The notes beneath the pieces are model-generated. The model saw only the letters and a program-made list of their open reading frames with translations, made no database searches and was not told where the DNA came from. The position numbers and the translations under genes were made by a program. From Polynucleobacter meluiroseus (GTDB lineage Bacteria > Pseudomonadota > Gammaproteobacteria > Burkholderiales > Burkholderiaceae), in the NCBI GenBank assembly GCA_945881875.1, contig CAMCVH010000003.1, positions 62,001 to 126,000 on the forward strand: a stretch of DNA of 64,000 nucleotides, read 5' to 3'. Of the stretch, positions 12,208-21,673 are shown one piece after another; position 1 is the first letter of the stretch, and each line of letters opens with the position of its first letter.

Positions 12208-13614
12208 TCAATGTCTCATTCCAGAAATCCCAGGCTTGCTGGGTGCTTGAGCGCTTAATGGTTGCGGGTCAAGAATAGCTATTGTCAAATGATCATCAAT
12301 TAAATATTTTTGAATGACGTTCTGAATATCCTTTGAGTTTACTTTTTGAACATTGGCAATGACCTTATCCAAGTCTCTCCAGGAGAATCCCTCCATTTCA
12401 GACATTCCAATCTCCATAGCTTGTGCAAATATCGAATCTCTTTTATAAATTTGAGACGATAACAATTGCGATTTCACTCTATTTAATTCAATATCAGTGA
12501 CACCCTTCTCCTTAACTTCGAGAAGAATTTTTCTTATATTTTTTTCTAAGGTATCAATACCTGTATTTTTTGTTGGGGTGGCACTGATCGAAAATAATTG
12601 TGGGCCACGACCATTCAAATCATAGGATGAGCTAACGCTATTTGCAATTCTCTGATCCCTAACCAGTTTTCTATTTAACCTTGAGTTCGAGTGACCATCT
12701 AATATCGCTGATAAAACACTTAATGCATAAGGCTCCATATATTCAAGATCTTTAGGCTCTAATTTAGGTACCTTCCACGCCATATGTATATCAACATTCT
12801 CTGCTGGTACCTTGACATTAATTTTCTTAAACCCAATTTGTTGAATTTCGTTTTGAGGCTTACGCTCTTGTATTTTTTTAGAAGGTATATTTTCGTAGTG
12901 TTTTTTAGCTAAAGCTAAAACTTCTTCGGGGACAACGTCACCCACCACGATTAAGACAGCGTTATTTGGTGCATACCAATTCTGATACCAATCTAATGCA
13001 TCCTGATAAGTTAAGCTTTTTAAATCATCCATCCATCCAACAATTGGATTCCTGTATGGCGAGCTAACATATGCCGCTGCCATTAACTGCTCATAGACCA
13101 GGGCTTGGGAGTTATCATCAGTTCTTAGTCGGCGCTCTTCCATCACCACCTGAATTTCTTTAGCGAACTCCTCTGGTGAAATTCTAAGATTTTCCATTCG
13201 ATCGGCCTCTAAAGCCATCATCTTTGATAAGTGACTTTTTTCAATTTGCTGGAAATAGGCTGTGTAGTCTTTACTGGTGAATGCATTATCCCTACCACCA
13301 ACCTCTGCTACTTTTTTTGAAAACTCACCAGGCTTTAAATTTTTCGTTCCCTTAAACATCATATGTTCTAAAACGTGTGCCACTCCGGTCTTTCCATTAA
13401 CTTCGTCAATAGAGCCCGCCTTATACCAAACCATATGTGCAACTGTTGGTGCTCGATGATCTTCTTTAATAATGACTCTCAAGCCATTTTTTAGAAGATA
13501 CTCATGTGTATCTTGTTGCTTTTGTTTTTGTGCAAAAGCTGATGTATTAAGGGAAATAATCACCGCCACTATAAAAAGTGGAAGTCGAGACGTCAGGGTT
13601 GTTAATATGTTCAT
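12208..13614 (-). CDS. M16 family zinc peptidase, catalytic paralogue
   Basis: GVAHVLEHMMFKGT (HxxEH) motif; signal peptide. Confidence 0.9.
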   Translation of the reverse strand: MNILTTLTSRLPLFIVAVIISLNTSAFAQKQKQQDTHEYLLKNGLRVIIKEDHRAPTVAHMVWYKAGSIDEVNGKTGVAHVLEHMMFKGTKNLKPGEFSKKVAEVGGRDNAFTSKDYTAYFQQIEKSHLSKMMALEADRMENLRISPEEFAKEIQVVMEERRLRTDDNSQALVYEQLMAAAYVSSPYRNPIVGWMDDLKSLTYQDALDWYQNWYAPNNAVLIVVGDVVPEEVLALAKKHYENIPSKKIQERKPQNEIQQIGFKKINVKVPAENVDIHMAWKVPKLEPKDLEYMEPYALSVLSAILDGHSNSRLNRKLVRDQRIANSVSSSYDLNGRGPQLFSISATPTKNTGIDTLEKNIRKILLEVKEKGVTDIELNRVKSQLLSSQIYKRDSIFAQAMEIGMSEMEGFSWRDLDKVIANVQKVNSKDIQNVIQKYLIDDHLTIAILDPQPLSAQAPSKPGISGMRH

Positions 13615-13635
13615 AATTATTTAATTGTATCGGTC

Positions 13636-14526
13636 ATGTTCGGATTACGTAAAACCCTATCAAGCTTATTCTCTTGGCAAAAAGTTGATGAAGAATGGTA
13701 TGAATCCCTAGAGGAAGCTCTTCTTTTGGGCGATGTTGGTATGCATGCAACTCAAAAACTCATAAAACAATTAAGGGTTGAGGCTAAAAAGCATAAAACT
13801 GAATCTGTTGAGGATCTTAAGGTCATCCTCGCTAACCTTGTAGAAACTCTTCTAGCAAGGCTTGAACGTCCCTCAAATCCACTCAGCACAGTTTCACATA
13901 AAACAGATATTCCTGCAGTCTGGCTCATCGTAGGAGTTAATGGCGCCGGTAAAACAACCAGTATCGGTAAAATTTGCCACCTCTTCCAAGGTCAGGGTAA
14001 AAAAGTACTACTTGGTGCAGGCGACACCTTTCGAGCTGCAGCCAAGGAGCAACTGATTGCTTGGGGTGACAAAAATCACGTAGCCGTTATCACTCAAGAG
14101 AGTGGGGATGCAGGTGCTGTAGCGCATGATGCTGTTCAGGCTGGAAATTCGCGCCAAATGGATATCGTGATCATTGATACAGCAGGTAGGCTTTCTACTC
14201 AAGCCCACTTGATGGATGAGCTTAAAAAGGTAAAGCGCGTTATTACAAAAGCTCAAGCAGATGCTCCACACGAAACTGTTCTAGTCATTGATGGAAACAC
14301 GGGACAGAATGGTTTATCTCAAGTCAAGGCCTTCCACGATGCATTAGGTCTGACTGCAATCATTGTTACCAAGCTTGACGGAACGGCTAAAGGCGGAATT
14401 CTATGTGCAATTGCTGAAGAAATTCCTGAAAATACCCCAAGCGTATTGGCTATTGGATTGGGTGAAAAATTGTCTGATTTAAAGCCTTTTAATGCCGCAG
14501 AATTTGCTAAATCATTGATTCCTTAA
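13636..14526 (+). CDS. ftsY: Signal recognition particle receptor FtsY (short form without an acidic A domain)
   Basis: GVNGAGKTTSIGKI, DTFRAAAKEQL, DTAGRLSTQ, TKLDGTAKGG. Confidence 0.95.
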   Translation: MFGLRKTLSSLFSWQKVDEEWYESLEEALLLGDVGMHATQKLIKQLRVEAKKHKTESVEDLKVILANLVETLLARLERPSNPLSTVSHKTDIPAVWLIVGVNGAGKTTSIGKICHLFQGQGKKVLLGAGDTFRAAAKEQLIAWGDKNHVAVITQESGDAGAVAHDAVQAGNSRQMDIVIIDTAGRLSTQAHLMDELKKVKRVITKAQADAPHETVLVIDGNTGQNGLSQVKAFHDALGLTAIIVTKLDGTAKGGILCAIAEEIPENTPSVLAIGLGEKLSDLKPFNAAEFAKSLIP

Positions 14527-14564
14527 ATCTATAAACCCATAATAATCATAGGTTTATATCTAAA

Positions 14565-14591
14565 TTAGCACTCTAAATAGATGAGTGCTAA
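14565..14591. promoter_or_regulatory. CIRCE element (HrcA operator) upstream of rpoH
   Basis: TTAGCACTC-TAAATAGAT-GAGTGCTAA: exact 9-N9-9 inverted repeat ending 9 nt before the rpoH ATG. Confidence 0.93.
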
Positions 14592-14600
14592 TATATAACT

Positions 14601-15464
14601 ATGACTAACCTAAATGCCGTGATTCCAATGCAATTAAATGTGGGCAGTATTGATGCCTACATTTCAAGCATCAATCGACTTCCAATGCTTAGTGCGGCGG
14701 AAGAAGTGCGGCTTGCGCGCGAATATCGCGATCAAGAAAACTTAGATGCTGCTAAAACTTTAGTCATGTCTCACCTAAGATTAGTAGCCTCTATAGCTCG
14801 CCAATATTTAGGTTATGGCTTGCCTCATGCTGATTTGATCCAAGAGGGCAATATTGGTTTGATGAAAGCTGTTAAACGCTATGACCCTGAGCAAGGCACT
14901 CGTTTAGTAACTTACTCGATCCATTGGATCAAAGCAGAAATACATGAATACATTCTCAAAAACTGGAGAATGGTGAAAATCGCTACAACTAAAGCTCACA
15001 GAAAACTATTCTTCAACTTAAGAAGTAATAAACCAAGTTTAAATGCCCTATCTTCAACAGAAATTGATCATCTTGCAAAAGCTTTAGACGTTCGTCAGGA
15101 AGATGTAAGGGAAATGGAAAAACGTTTGGCAGGTGGCGATGTAGCTATCGAAGCTAACGACTCATCTGATGAAGACAGTTTTGCACCTATCAACTGGTTA
15201 TCAGATGATCGTTATGAACCGTCACAGGTACTTGCTAAACAGGCTCAGGATGAGCTTCAAGGCCCCGGTATTGAAAGAGCACTTTCCTCCCTTGACGAGC
15301 GCAGCAGAAGAATTATTTCAGCACGCTGGTTAAATGTCTCAGATGATGGCTCTGGCGCAAGTACTTTGCATGAACTTGCAGCTGAATTGAATGTTTCCGC
15401 AGAGCGCATCAGACAAATTGAGACTGCTGCTCTCAAAAAGATGAAATTAGCCTTAACTAATTAA
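14601..15464 (+). CDS. rpoH: RNA polymerase sigma-32 factor RpoH
   Basis: YISSINRLPMLSAAEEVRLAREY; HLRLVASIARQYLGYGLPHADLIQEGNIGLMKAV; RpoH box-like RSNKPSLN region. Confidence 0.96.
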   Translation: MTNLNAVIPMQLNVGSIDAYISSINRLPMLSAAEEVRLAREYRDQENLDAAKTLVMSHLRLVASIARQYLGYGLPHADLIQEGNIGLMKAVKRYDPEQGTRLVTYSIHWIKAEIHEYILKNWRMVKIATTKAHRKLFFNLRSNKPSLNALSSTEIDHLAKALDVRQEDVREMEKRLAGGDVAIEANDSSDEDSFAPINWLSDDRYEPSQVLAKQAQDELQGPGIERALSSLDERSRRIISARWLNVSDDGSGASTLHELAAELNVSAERIRQIETAALKKMKLALTN

Positions 15465-15499
15465 CTATTAGACTTAAACATCAGCCTAAGTCAAAAAAA

Positions 15500-16111
15500 T
15501 TACTTCAATAATTTAGCTAAATCTTCGGCAATCGGCTGAGGCCCTTGTTGATGCTTCAAAAACAAGCGCAAGGTTCCTTTCGTGTCGAAAACGTAACTAC
15601 CAGCCGTATGGTCAATGGTGTAACTTGTTGCAGATTTTCCAGGAACCTTCTTATAGAAAATTTTGAAATCTTTTGTTACCTTTTCTAAATCTTCCATGCT
15701 CACTGGTCTCATACCTAAAAATCTCGAATCAAATGCTGGCACGTATTGAGATAGTAATTCTTGAGTATCTCTCTCCGGATCAACTGTCACAAATACAACC
15801 TGAACACGATCAGCATCTTTACCAAGTAGGGTCATAACACCTTGCATCTCAGTCATAGTTGTTGGACAAACATCAGGGCATTGCGTGAAGCCGTAGAACA
15901 TGACCAACAACTTACCTTTGAAGTCTGATAATTGTCTTTGCTGACCATTGTGATCAGTTAACGAAAAGTCAGTTCCAAACGCTTTACTTCCAGTAATGTC
16001 AATATTATTAAATTTGATCGCACTCTCAGAACAGCCTATGAGAGTAGCTATCAATAATAGAGATCCTAAAGATTTAAAAAATTTTGAAGAGAGTAATGTA
16101 TTTGTATTCAT
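15500..16111 (-). CDS. SCO1/SenC family copper chaperone (lipoprotein)
   Basis: [18 protein letters not shown] CxxxC motif; lipobox-like LIGC; next to ctaB. Confidence 0.92.
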   Translation of the reverse strand: MNTNTLLSSKFFKSLGSLLLIATLIGCSESAIKFNNIDITGSKAFGTDFSLTDHNGQQRQLSDFKGKLLVMFYGFTQCPDVCPTTMTEMQGVMTLLGKDADRVQVVFVTVDPERDTQELLSQYVPAFDSRFLGMRPVSMEDLEKVTKDFKIFYKKVPGKSATSYTIDHTAGSYVFDTKGTLRLFLKHQQGPQPIAEDLAKLLK

Positions 16112-17004
16112 AGGTAATGATCGATTAATAAAGCTGCAAATAAAAGGGATAAATAGATAATTGAAAATCTAAAAGTTTTTTTAGCCAACTCATCACTATA
16201 GTTTTTATATAAAGCAATTGAATAGGCTAAGAAAATAAATCCTAAAACCAAAGCGCTCACCAAATAAAAATAACCGCTCATTTGGTAGATAAATGGCAAT
16301 ATTGTTGCTGCAATAAGAATCAATGTGTACAAAAGAATATGTAACAAAGTAAATCTCTCGCCATGCGTCACTGGCAACATTGGCAAACCTGACTGTTTGT
16401 AGTCTTCTCTTCGATAAAGTGCAAGGGCCCAAAAATGCGGAGGAGTCCAAGTAAAAATAATCAACACTAGCAACCACGCTTCAGCAGGAAAGCTATTAGA
16501 AACTGCCGCCCAACCTAAAGCTGGAGGCATAGCTCCAGATAACCCACCAATAACAATATTTTGAGGTGTCGCAGGCTTTAACAAAAGTGTGTAAATAATT
16601 GCATAACCAATAAATGTTGCAGCAGTTGCCCACATAGTTAGCGGGTTAGCAAAAAACCAAAGCAAAACCATACCAGTGGCACCCATCACTACTGCAAAAA
16701 TAATAATCTTTAAAGCACTAAGCTCACCAGTTGCTGATGGTCTCCAAGCTGTTCTGCGCATCTTGGCATCTACTTTTTGCTCTACTAAACAGTTCACTGC
16801 AAATGCAGCTCCTGCTAATAGCCAAATACCAATTGAGCCGCCTATAAGTACCTTCCATGGAACCATGCCAGGGGTCGATAAAAACATACCTATAATTGCA
16901 CAAAACACAGCTAACTGGGTGACACGTGGTTTTGTTAAAGCCCAGTATTGACGCCATTTGGGCATTACGTGAGCTTCTTGATTAGACAAGCGAAAACTCC
17001 TCAT
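16108..17004 (-). CDS. ctaB: Protohaem IX farnesyltransferase (haem O synthase)
   Basis: UbiA family; [39 protein letters not shown]. Confidence 0.94.
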   Translation of the reverse strand: MRSFRLSNQEAHVMPKWRQYWALTKPRVTQLAVFCAIIGMFLSTPGMVPWKVLIGGSIGIWLLAGAAFAVNCLVEQKVDAKMRRTAWRPSATGELSALKIIIFAVVMGATGMVLLWFFANPLTMWATAATFIGYAIIYTLLLKPATPQNIVIGGLSGAMPPALGWAAVSNSFPAEAWLLVLIIFTWTPPHFWALALYRREDYKQSGLPMLPVTHGERFTLLHILLYTLILIAATILPFIYQMSGYFYLVSALVLGFIFLAYSIALYKNYSDELAKKTFRFSIIYLSLLFAALLIDHYL

Positions 17005-18106
17005 GTCTAAGAGTGAGTATTCTGACTAAAACGACTACCAATCCTGCCGCCCCACCTGTATGAAGAAGTGCAGCCACTAGTGGCCAATCTAAAATAATAT
17101 TACTCATGCCCGTGATTAGCTGTAAAAAAGATAAGCTGAGCAAAGCAAAAGACCATATTCTTAACTCCGAGCTACCGATAATTGAAGCAACTTTTAAATT
17201 CTTAAAACCCACCCACAATAAAACTGCAAGCGCAAATATTGCTCCTACTCTGTGAGTCCAGTGAATAGCTCTCAATGCATCAATAGTTAGCAGGGTTCCA
17301 TCTGCAGTTTTACCTAACTCTCTCCAAAGAACAAAACCTTCGTTAAAGTTCATTTCGGGAATTAGTTTTCCATGGCAAAGTGGAAAGTCATCACAAGCAA
17401 GAACCGCATAATTGGTACTCACCCAGGCCCCAAGAAATACTTGGACAATTAATATGATTAGCGCAAACCAAACCCAGTTTCTTGCAGTCCTTGCCTGTTT
17501 GGTCAGATACGCAGACTCAGTGAATGTGTGCCCTATGCTCACACTTAAACTGGATAGGTAGGTTAAAGACGCAAGCAGTCCTAAAGCCAGCATCAAGTGC
17601 ATAGATACTATGAGAGGCTGCAATTTAAGAGTTACAGTCCATGCTCCAAATGCACCTTGAACGCAAACCAGAAATAAAATAAAAATTGATGTAATGGCAA
17701 TTTTTGTTCCAATGATCTGCCTTTTTGACCAAGACCATACAGTTAAAATAATGATTAAAAATCCAACGCCCATCGCAAAATAACGATGCAACATTTCAAT
17801 CCAAGCTTTGCTGACGGTTACTGGGCCTGTAGGCATCAACGCTTCAGCAGCACGAATTTGGTCCATCGCCGCAAAAGGATTTGATGTGCCATAGCATCCT
17901 GGCCAATCAGGACAACCTAAACCAGAATCAGATAAGCGAGTAAAGGCACCAAATAAAATCAAATCAAATGTAAAAAATACTGTCAACAATACCAATCGAT
18001 GGAAAGTAAAAGATTTACTGCGCCACCATAAAATTAATAGCAGTACGCCTCCAATAGCTAAACCAATTAAGAAAAGTTGAATCCATGCGATCAGCGTCAT
18101 GATCAA
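16982..18106 (-). CDS. ctaA: Haem A synthase CtaA/Cox15
   Basis: [35 protein letters not shown]. Confidence 0.94.
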   Translation of the reverse strand: MIMTLIAWIQLFLIGLAIGGVLLLILWWRSKSFTFHRLVLLTVFFTFDLILFGAFTRLSDSGLGCPDWPGCYGTSNPFAAMDQIRAAEALMPTGPVTVSKAWIEMLHRYFAMGVGFLIIILTVWSWSKRQIIGTKIAITSIFILFLVCVQGAFGAWTVTLKLQPLIVSMHLMLALGLLASLTYLSSLSVSIGHTFTESAYLTKQARTARNWVWFALIILIVQVFLGAWVSTNYAVLACDDFPLCHGKLIPEMNFNEGFVLWRELGKTADGTLLTIDALRAIHWTHRVGAIFALAVLLWVGFKNLKVASIIGSSELRIWSFALLSLSFLQLITGMSNIILDWPLVAALLHTGGAAGLVVVLVRILTLRHEEFSLV

Positions 18107-18744
18107 CTAGCCTTTCCGGTGACGTTCCACTTCAAAAGCTTTATCAAGTCCTTTGAAAACTTTTTAAATTCTGGTGCTCCGCGACTAGTATCAAAACGCA
18201 TCATCCGATCTGTATGTGGATCTAAAAGATGAATGGCTGAACCAGCTCCATCTAAATTGAGCCACTGATTTAGTTGTTCACGTTTCTTTAAATCCTTAGG
18301 CATTCTGATAGTTCTAAATCCAGATGACTCCATGTCATATGCTTTTTCTACCTCTGGATGTATCGGACTTTGGTCGGTTATCAGCCAAATCAACTGAACT
18401 CTTTGACTTTCTTTTCCAGTTGAAATCTTTACTTGGCGCATCAATCGGAGAAGTGAAACACACTCATCATCTGGCAGCTGGCAACTTGCTGCTGGTCTTG
18501 CAACTATTAAAGTCCACTTTCCCTGAAGGCTAGGCTCTATGATGTCTGACGGTAAAGTTTGAACTGGTTTAACAAATTGTCCAATATTTGGTTTTCCACC
18601 TTCAGGTTTAATTACATAGAATGTGAAATAAGACGCAATAACTGGTGATGCGCAAATAAGAAGTAAAAGAATCATCTGTATGCGACCTCTTTTGGTCGCA
18701 GCATCAATTTTTTTACTTCCAGCTGCAGGAATCAAAGGATCCAT
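18103..18744 (-). CDS. Single-TM hypothetical protein of the cytochrome oxidase cluster
   Basis: MDPLIPAAGSKKIDAATKRGRIQMILLLLICASPVIASYFTFYVIKPEG; between SURF1 and ctaA. Start trimmed from the ORF track's 18828. Confidence 0.75.
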   Translation of the reverse strand: MDPLIPAAGSKKIDAATKRGRIQMILLLLICASPVIASYFTFYVIKPEGGKPNIGQFVKPVQTLPSDIIEPSLQGKWTLIVARPAASCQLPDDECVSLLRLMRQVKISTGKESQRVQLIWLITDQSPIHPEVEKAYDMESSGFRTIRMPKDLKKREQLNQWLNLDGAGSAIHLLDPHTDRMMRFDTSRGAPEFKKFSKDLIKLLKWNVTGKAS

Positions 18745-18758
18745 GTTTTTATTCTCTA

Positions 18759-19502
18759 TCAAGTCTTTTTCCTCAATACACCACTGACTAGCCAAAATAC
18801 AAAAGCTAATGTTGCTAATGAAAACCACTGAAATGCATAACCCTGATGCTTCTCAACTCCTGTTGTCAAAGGAGCCCAATCGCGGGACATGCCATCTTTT
18901 GAATCAGATAACTCTCTCAAAATAAAAGGTAGGTGCGCAATTCCTAGATAAGCCTCTTGATTTGCAATACTGAGATTTTGCTGAATTTTTCTCTTTTCCG
19001 CTTTAAGGTCTTCATTACCCACACTCATAACGCGGGCGGGATGTTCAAAAACAACCCCCTCTACCTCTATCAGCGCTTCTGGAGTTACTAGTAGCGGTAA
19101 TTTTTCACGATCTAGACCGTCTCTGGGAACCCATCCTCGATTGACCCACAAAATTTTCTTTGAACCACTTAATAACATTGGTGTCATCACATAAAAACCA
19201 ACAGTAATGCCAGTCTTAGGATCTCTCCCCATTGGATGAGGTCTATTTTCGAGCCAGATTGTTTTATCCGCTAAGTATGTACCTTTAGCAATCATCCGAT
19301 GATGTAATGCTTCATCAACAGTCCATTGCTTTGCGTTGGCATATAAAGGCTGACTGGTTTCTTTTTTGGCGACCTCACTTGCGAGCTTTAATTTTTGCTC
19401 CATTCGTTGGATCTGCCAAAAACCTAAGGCAACGCCAGTTATGCACACTATTAAAGCCGCAATGGTTGCTGCTGGTCGCAATAAAATTAATTGTCTAAAC
19501 AT
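18759..19502 (-). CDS. SURF1 family protein
   Basis: GFWQIQRMEQKLKL; TIWLENRPHPMGRDPKTGITVGFYVMTPM; VNRGWVPRD; cox cluster context. Confidence 0.92.
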   Translation of the reverse strand: MFRQLILLRPAATIAALIVCITGVALGFWQIQRMEQKLKLASEVAKKETSQPLYANAKQWTVDEALHHRMIAKGTYLADKTIWLENRPHPMGRDPKTGITVGFYVMTPMLLSGSKKILWVNRGWVPRDGLDREKLPLLVTPEALIEVEGVVFEHPARVMSVGNEDLKAEKRKIQQNLSIANQEAYLGIAHLPFILRELSDSKDGMSRDWAPLTTGVEKHQGYAFQWFSLATLAFVFWLVSGVLRKKT

Positions 19503-19526
19503 AAAGCAATGATACGATGCATATCT

Positions 19527-19736
19527 ATGAATTGGATTATCCCTATAGCTTTTTTATTAATTTTAGGCAGCCTTGGCTCAGCATTGTTTTATATGATGCG
19601 AGATAAAGGAAAAAGTTCTAAAACTGTTCATTCCTTGATGCTCAGAATCGGATTATCAGTTGCGCTCTTCATAGGCATTTGGATCGCTCATTCACTGGGA
19701 TATATCCAAAGTACCGGTATTAGAGTTCCTGGCTAA
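19527..19736 (+). CDS. Twin transmembrane protein (DUF2909-like)
   Basis: MNWIIPIAFLLILGSLGSALFYMMRDKGKSSKTVHSLMLRIGLSVALFIGIWIAHSLGYI; two TM helices. Start trimmed. Confidence 0.75.
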   Translation: MNWIIPIAFLLILGSLGSALFYMMRDKGKSSKTVHSLMLRIGLSVALFIGIWIAHSLGYIQSTGIRVPG

Positions 19737-19798
19737 ATTTTTCTTTTAACAAGCAACGAATTAACTAAAACACTTCCTAATTAAAGTATTACTTAATT

Positions 19799-19826
19799 AA
19801 AAAACGCCGCTACAGCGGCGTTTTTT
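19799..19826. terminator. Bidirectional rho-independent terminator
   Basis: AAAAAACGCCGC-TACA-GCGGCGTTTTTT between convergent genes. Confidence 0.9.
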
Positions 19827-19839
19827 AACGTGTTGGAAT

Positions 19840-20700
19840 TTACATCCAATAAACCACGACATATAAACCTAACCATACAACGTCTACAAAGTGCCAGTAC
19901 CATGCAGCACCCTCAAATGCAAAGTGATTATCTGCAGTGAAATGCCCCTTCATCACCCGCACTAAAACAACTGCGAGCATGATGGCACCCATTGTCACGT
20001 GAAAACCGTGGAATCCAGTCAACATGTAAAAAGTCGAGCCATAAACGCCTGAACTTAGTTTTAAATTGAGGTCGTTATACGCATGGATGTATTCGTAAAC
20101 CTGAAAGCCCATGAAAATAGCACCTAAAGCAACCGTAGCAGCTAAACCCTGAATGACTTGCTTGCGATGGCCTTCACGCATGGCGTGATGAGCCCATGTG
20201 ACCGTTAAGCCTGATGCTAGAAGCAAAGCCGTGTTAATTGTTGGAATTGGCCACGGGCCTACTGTTTTGAAACTCTCAACCAATCCAGCAGGGCCAGCGT
20301 GAGGCCATGAAGCAGCAAAGTCAGGCCACAATAATTTGTTATCAATATCACCCAACCACGGCATGGCAATACTTCTTGCATAGAAAAGCGCAGAAAAGAA
20401 TGCTCCAAAGAACATGATCTCTGAAAAGATGAACCATGCCATTGACCATCTATATGAAACATCCACGTTGACGCTATTCATGCCACGCTGAGATTCTCCA
20501 ATAGCATCCCCAAACCAGATGTACACGGAAACAATTGTCCAGACAAGGCCCGCAAGACATAAGAACATGCCTGCAGTGCTTCCATTAACCCATAGAGATG
20601 CACCCCAACCTACGCCAAGCAATCCTAGGCTAGTAACAATAGGGTGACGCGTTGGACCCGGCACATAATAATAAGGGGCTTTAGTAACACTGGAAGACAT
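19840..20700 (-). CDS. ctaE: Cytochrome c oxidase subunit III
   Basis: YYVPGPTRHPIVTSLGLLGVG; TGFHGFHVTMGAIMLAVV; WYWHFVDVVWLGLY. Confidence 0.96.
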   Translation of the reverse strand: MSSSVTKAPYYYVPGPTRHPIVTSLGLLGVGWGASLWVNGSTAGMFLCLAGLVWTIVSVYIWFGDAIGESQRGMNSVNVDVSYRWSMAWFIFSEIMFFGAFFSALFYARSIAMPWLGDIDNKLLWPDFAASWPHAGPAGLVESFKTVGPWPIPTINTALLLASGLTVTWAHHAMREGHRKQVIQGLAATVALGAIFMGFQVYEYIHAYNDLNLKLSSGVYGSTFYMLTGFHGFHVTMGAIMLAVVLVRVMKGHFTADNHFAFEGAAWYWHFVDVVWLGLYVVVYWM

Positions 20701-20715
20701 TCTCTCTCCTAAAAA

Positions 20716-20982
20716 TTAACTTGATACAACCGCTTTAACAATCAACAACAAAATTGTCATAAAAATAACTGTGCCTAAAAGAGCAGCCAGCACAATATGG
20801 ACAAAACTGATCGATGCCATATCTGCATCTTGACCAGAACGTTTACGAACCCCCAAGAATCCCCACATAACGGCTCTCATCGAGATAAGAAACATCTTGA
20901 AAGAGCTTGGCTTAGACTTTTGCATATTAAATCTTTGATGCCTTGCTATTGTGCTGACCTGGTACAACTTTTTGAGTACCAT
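20716..20982 (-). CDS. DUF2970 family protein
   Basis: SFKMFLISMRAVMWGFLGVRKRSGQDADMA; cox cluster context. True start is probably MQKSKPSSF. Confidence 0.8.
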   Translation of the reverse strand: MVLKKLYQVSTIARHQRFNMQKSKPSSFKMFLISMRAVMWGFLGVRKRSGQDADMASISFVHIVLAALLGTVIFMTILLLIVKAVVSS

Positions 20983-21520
20983 TTATTTCAAAAAAAGTAT
21001 ATGACAAAGTTATATTTTTTATATCTTTTGGTAAGGCTGGATCAATTATAAATACCACCGGCATCTCACGAGACTCATTTGGCTTTAATGTTTGCTCAGC
21101 AAAACAAAAACATTCTAATTTTGTAAAGTGTTGTGTAGATTGTTTTGGGGCATAGCTTGGAATTGCTTGAGCTGATACCGACCTACCTTGTGTATTAACT
21201 ACTTCATATATAACTTGAACCATTTCGCCAGGATGAACCTGCATGGAGCTTTTAATTGAACGAAAACGGAAAGGACCTTGAGTGTTGGAATCAAATTCAA
21301 CTGTAATTAAGCGACTCTCATCAACTTGCGTATTTTTTTCAACTGCATGAACAGCTCTTGTACCGTAGTTATTCTTGCTAGTAACTACGTTGATTCCGGT
21401 AACTTCACATAAAACGCGATACATTGGAATGAGTGCATAACCGAAAGCAAACATCGCTAAGCTAATCACAATTAGCTTTAAAAACATTTGTCGATTGTAT
21501 TGAGCGATATTGAACGCCAT
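20927..21520 (-). CDS. ctaG: Cytochrome c oxidase assembly protein CtaG/Cox11
   Basis: ALIPMYRVLCEVTGIN; KLECFCFAEQTLKPNESREMPVVFIIDP. Confidence 0.94.
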   Translation of the reverse strand: MAFNIAQYNRQMFLKLIVISLAMFAFGYALIPMYRVLCEVTGINVVTSKNNYGTRAVHAVEKNTQVDESRLITVEFDSNTQGPFRFRSIKSSMQVHPGEMVQVIYEVVNTQGRSVSAQAIPSYAPKQSTQHFTKLECFCFAEQTLKPNESREMPVVFIIDPALPKDIKNITLSYTFFEINGTQKVVPGQHNSKASKI

Positions 21521-21522
21521 GA

Positions 21523-21648
21523 TTAACCGAACATCAATTTCTTAGTAAAGATTCCAAGAAAGAAAACTAAAGCTACCGTAAATAAAACTAAGCCCAAGCG
21601 ACGATTACTTGTGCTTGAGTTAGTTTTATTTTGATTAGATTGCGTCAT
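21523..21648 (-). CDS. Small (41 aa) single-TM protein, probable cytochrome oxidase small assembly protein
   Basis: My translation: MTQSNQNKTNSSTSNRRLGLVLFTVALVFFLGIFTKKLMFG; fills the ctaG-ctaD gap; below the supplied ORF track's length cutoff. Confidence 0.75.
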   Translation of the reverse strand: MTQSNQNKTNSSTSNRRLGLVLFTVALVFFLGIFTKKLMFG

Positions 21649-21673
21649 GAAATTCCGATGAGTTTTTAACTGA

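Noticed and set aside
10887-13614. Tandem M16 peptidases as a possible degenerate duplication
   Set aside because: A catalytic plus non-catalytic M16 pair is a standard arrangement; both frames are intact.
15471-15498. GACTTA...TAAGTC inverted repeat after rpoH as a terminator
   Set aside because: The following tract is poly-A in the rpoH direction and the T tract lies upstream of the dyad in the other, so it does not fit a rho-independent terminator.
16676-16951. 91-aa plus-strand ORF opposite ctaB
   Set aside because: Complementary frame of a well-supported haem O synthase gene; no RBS or domain support.
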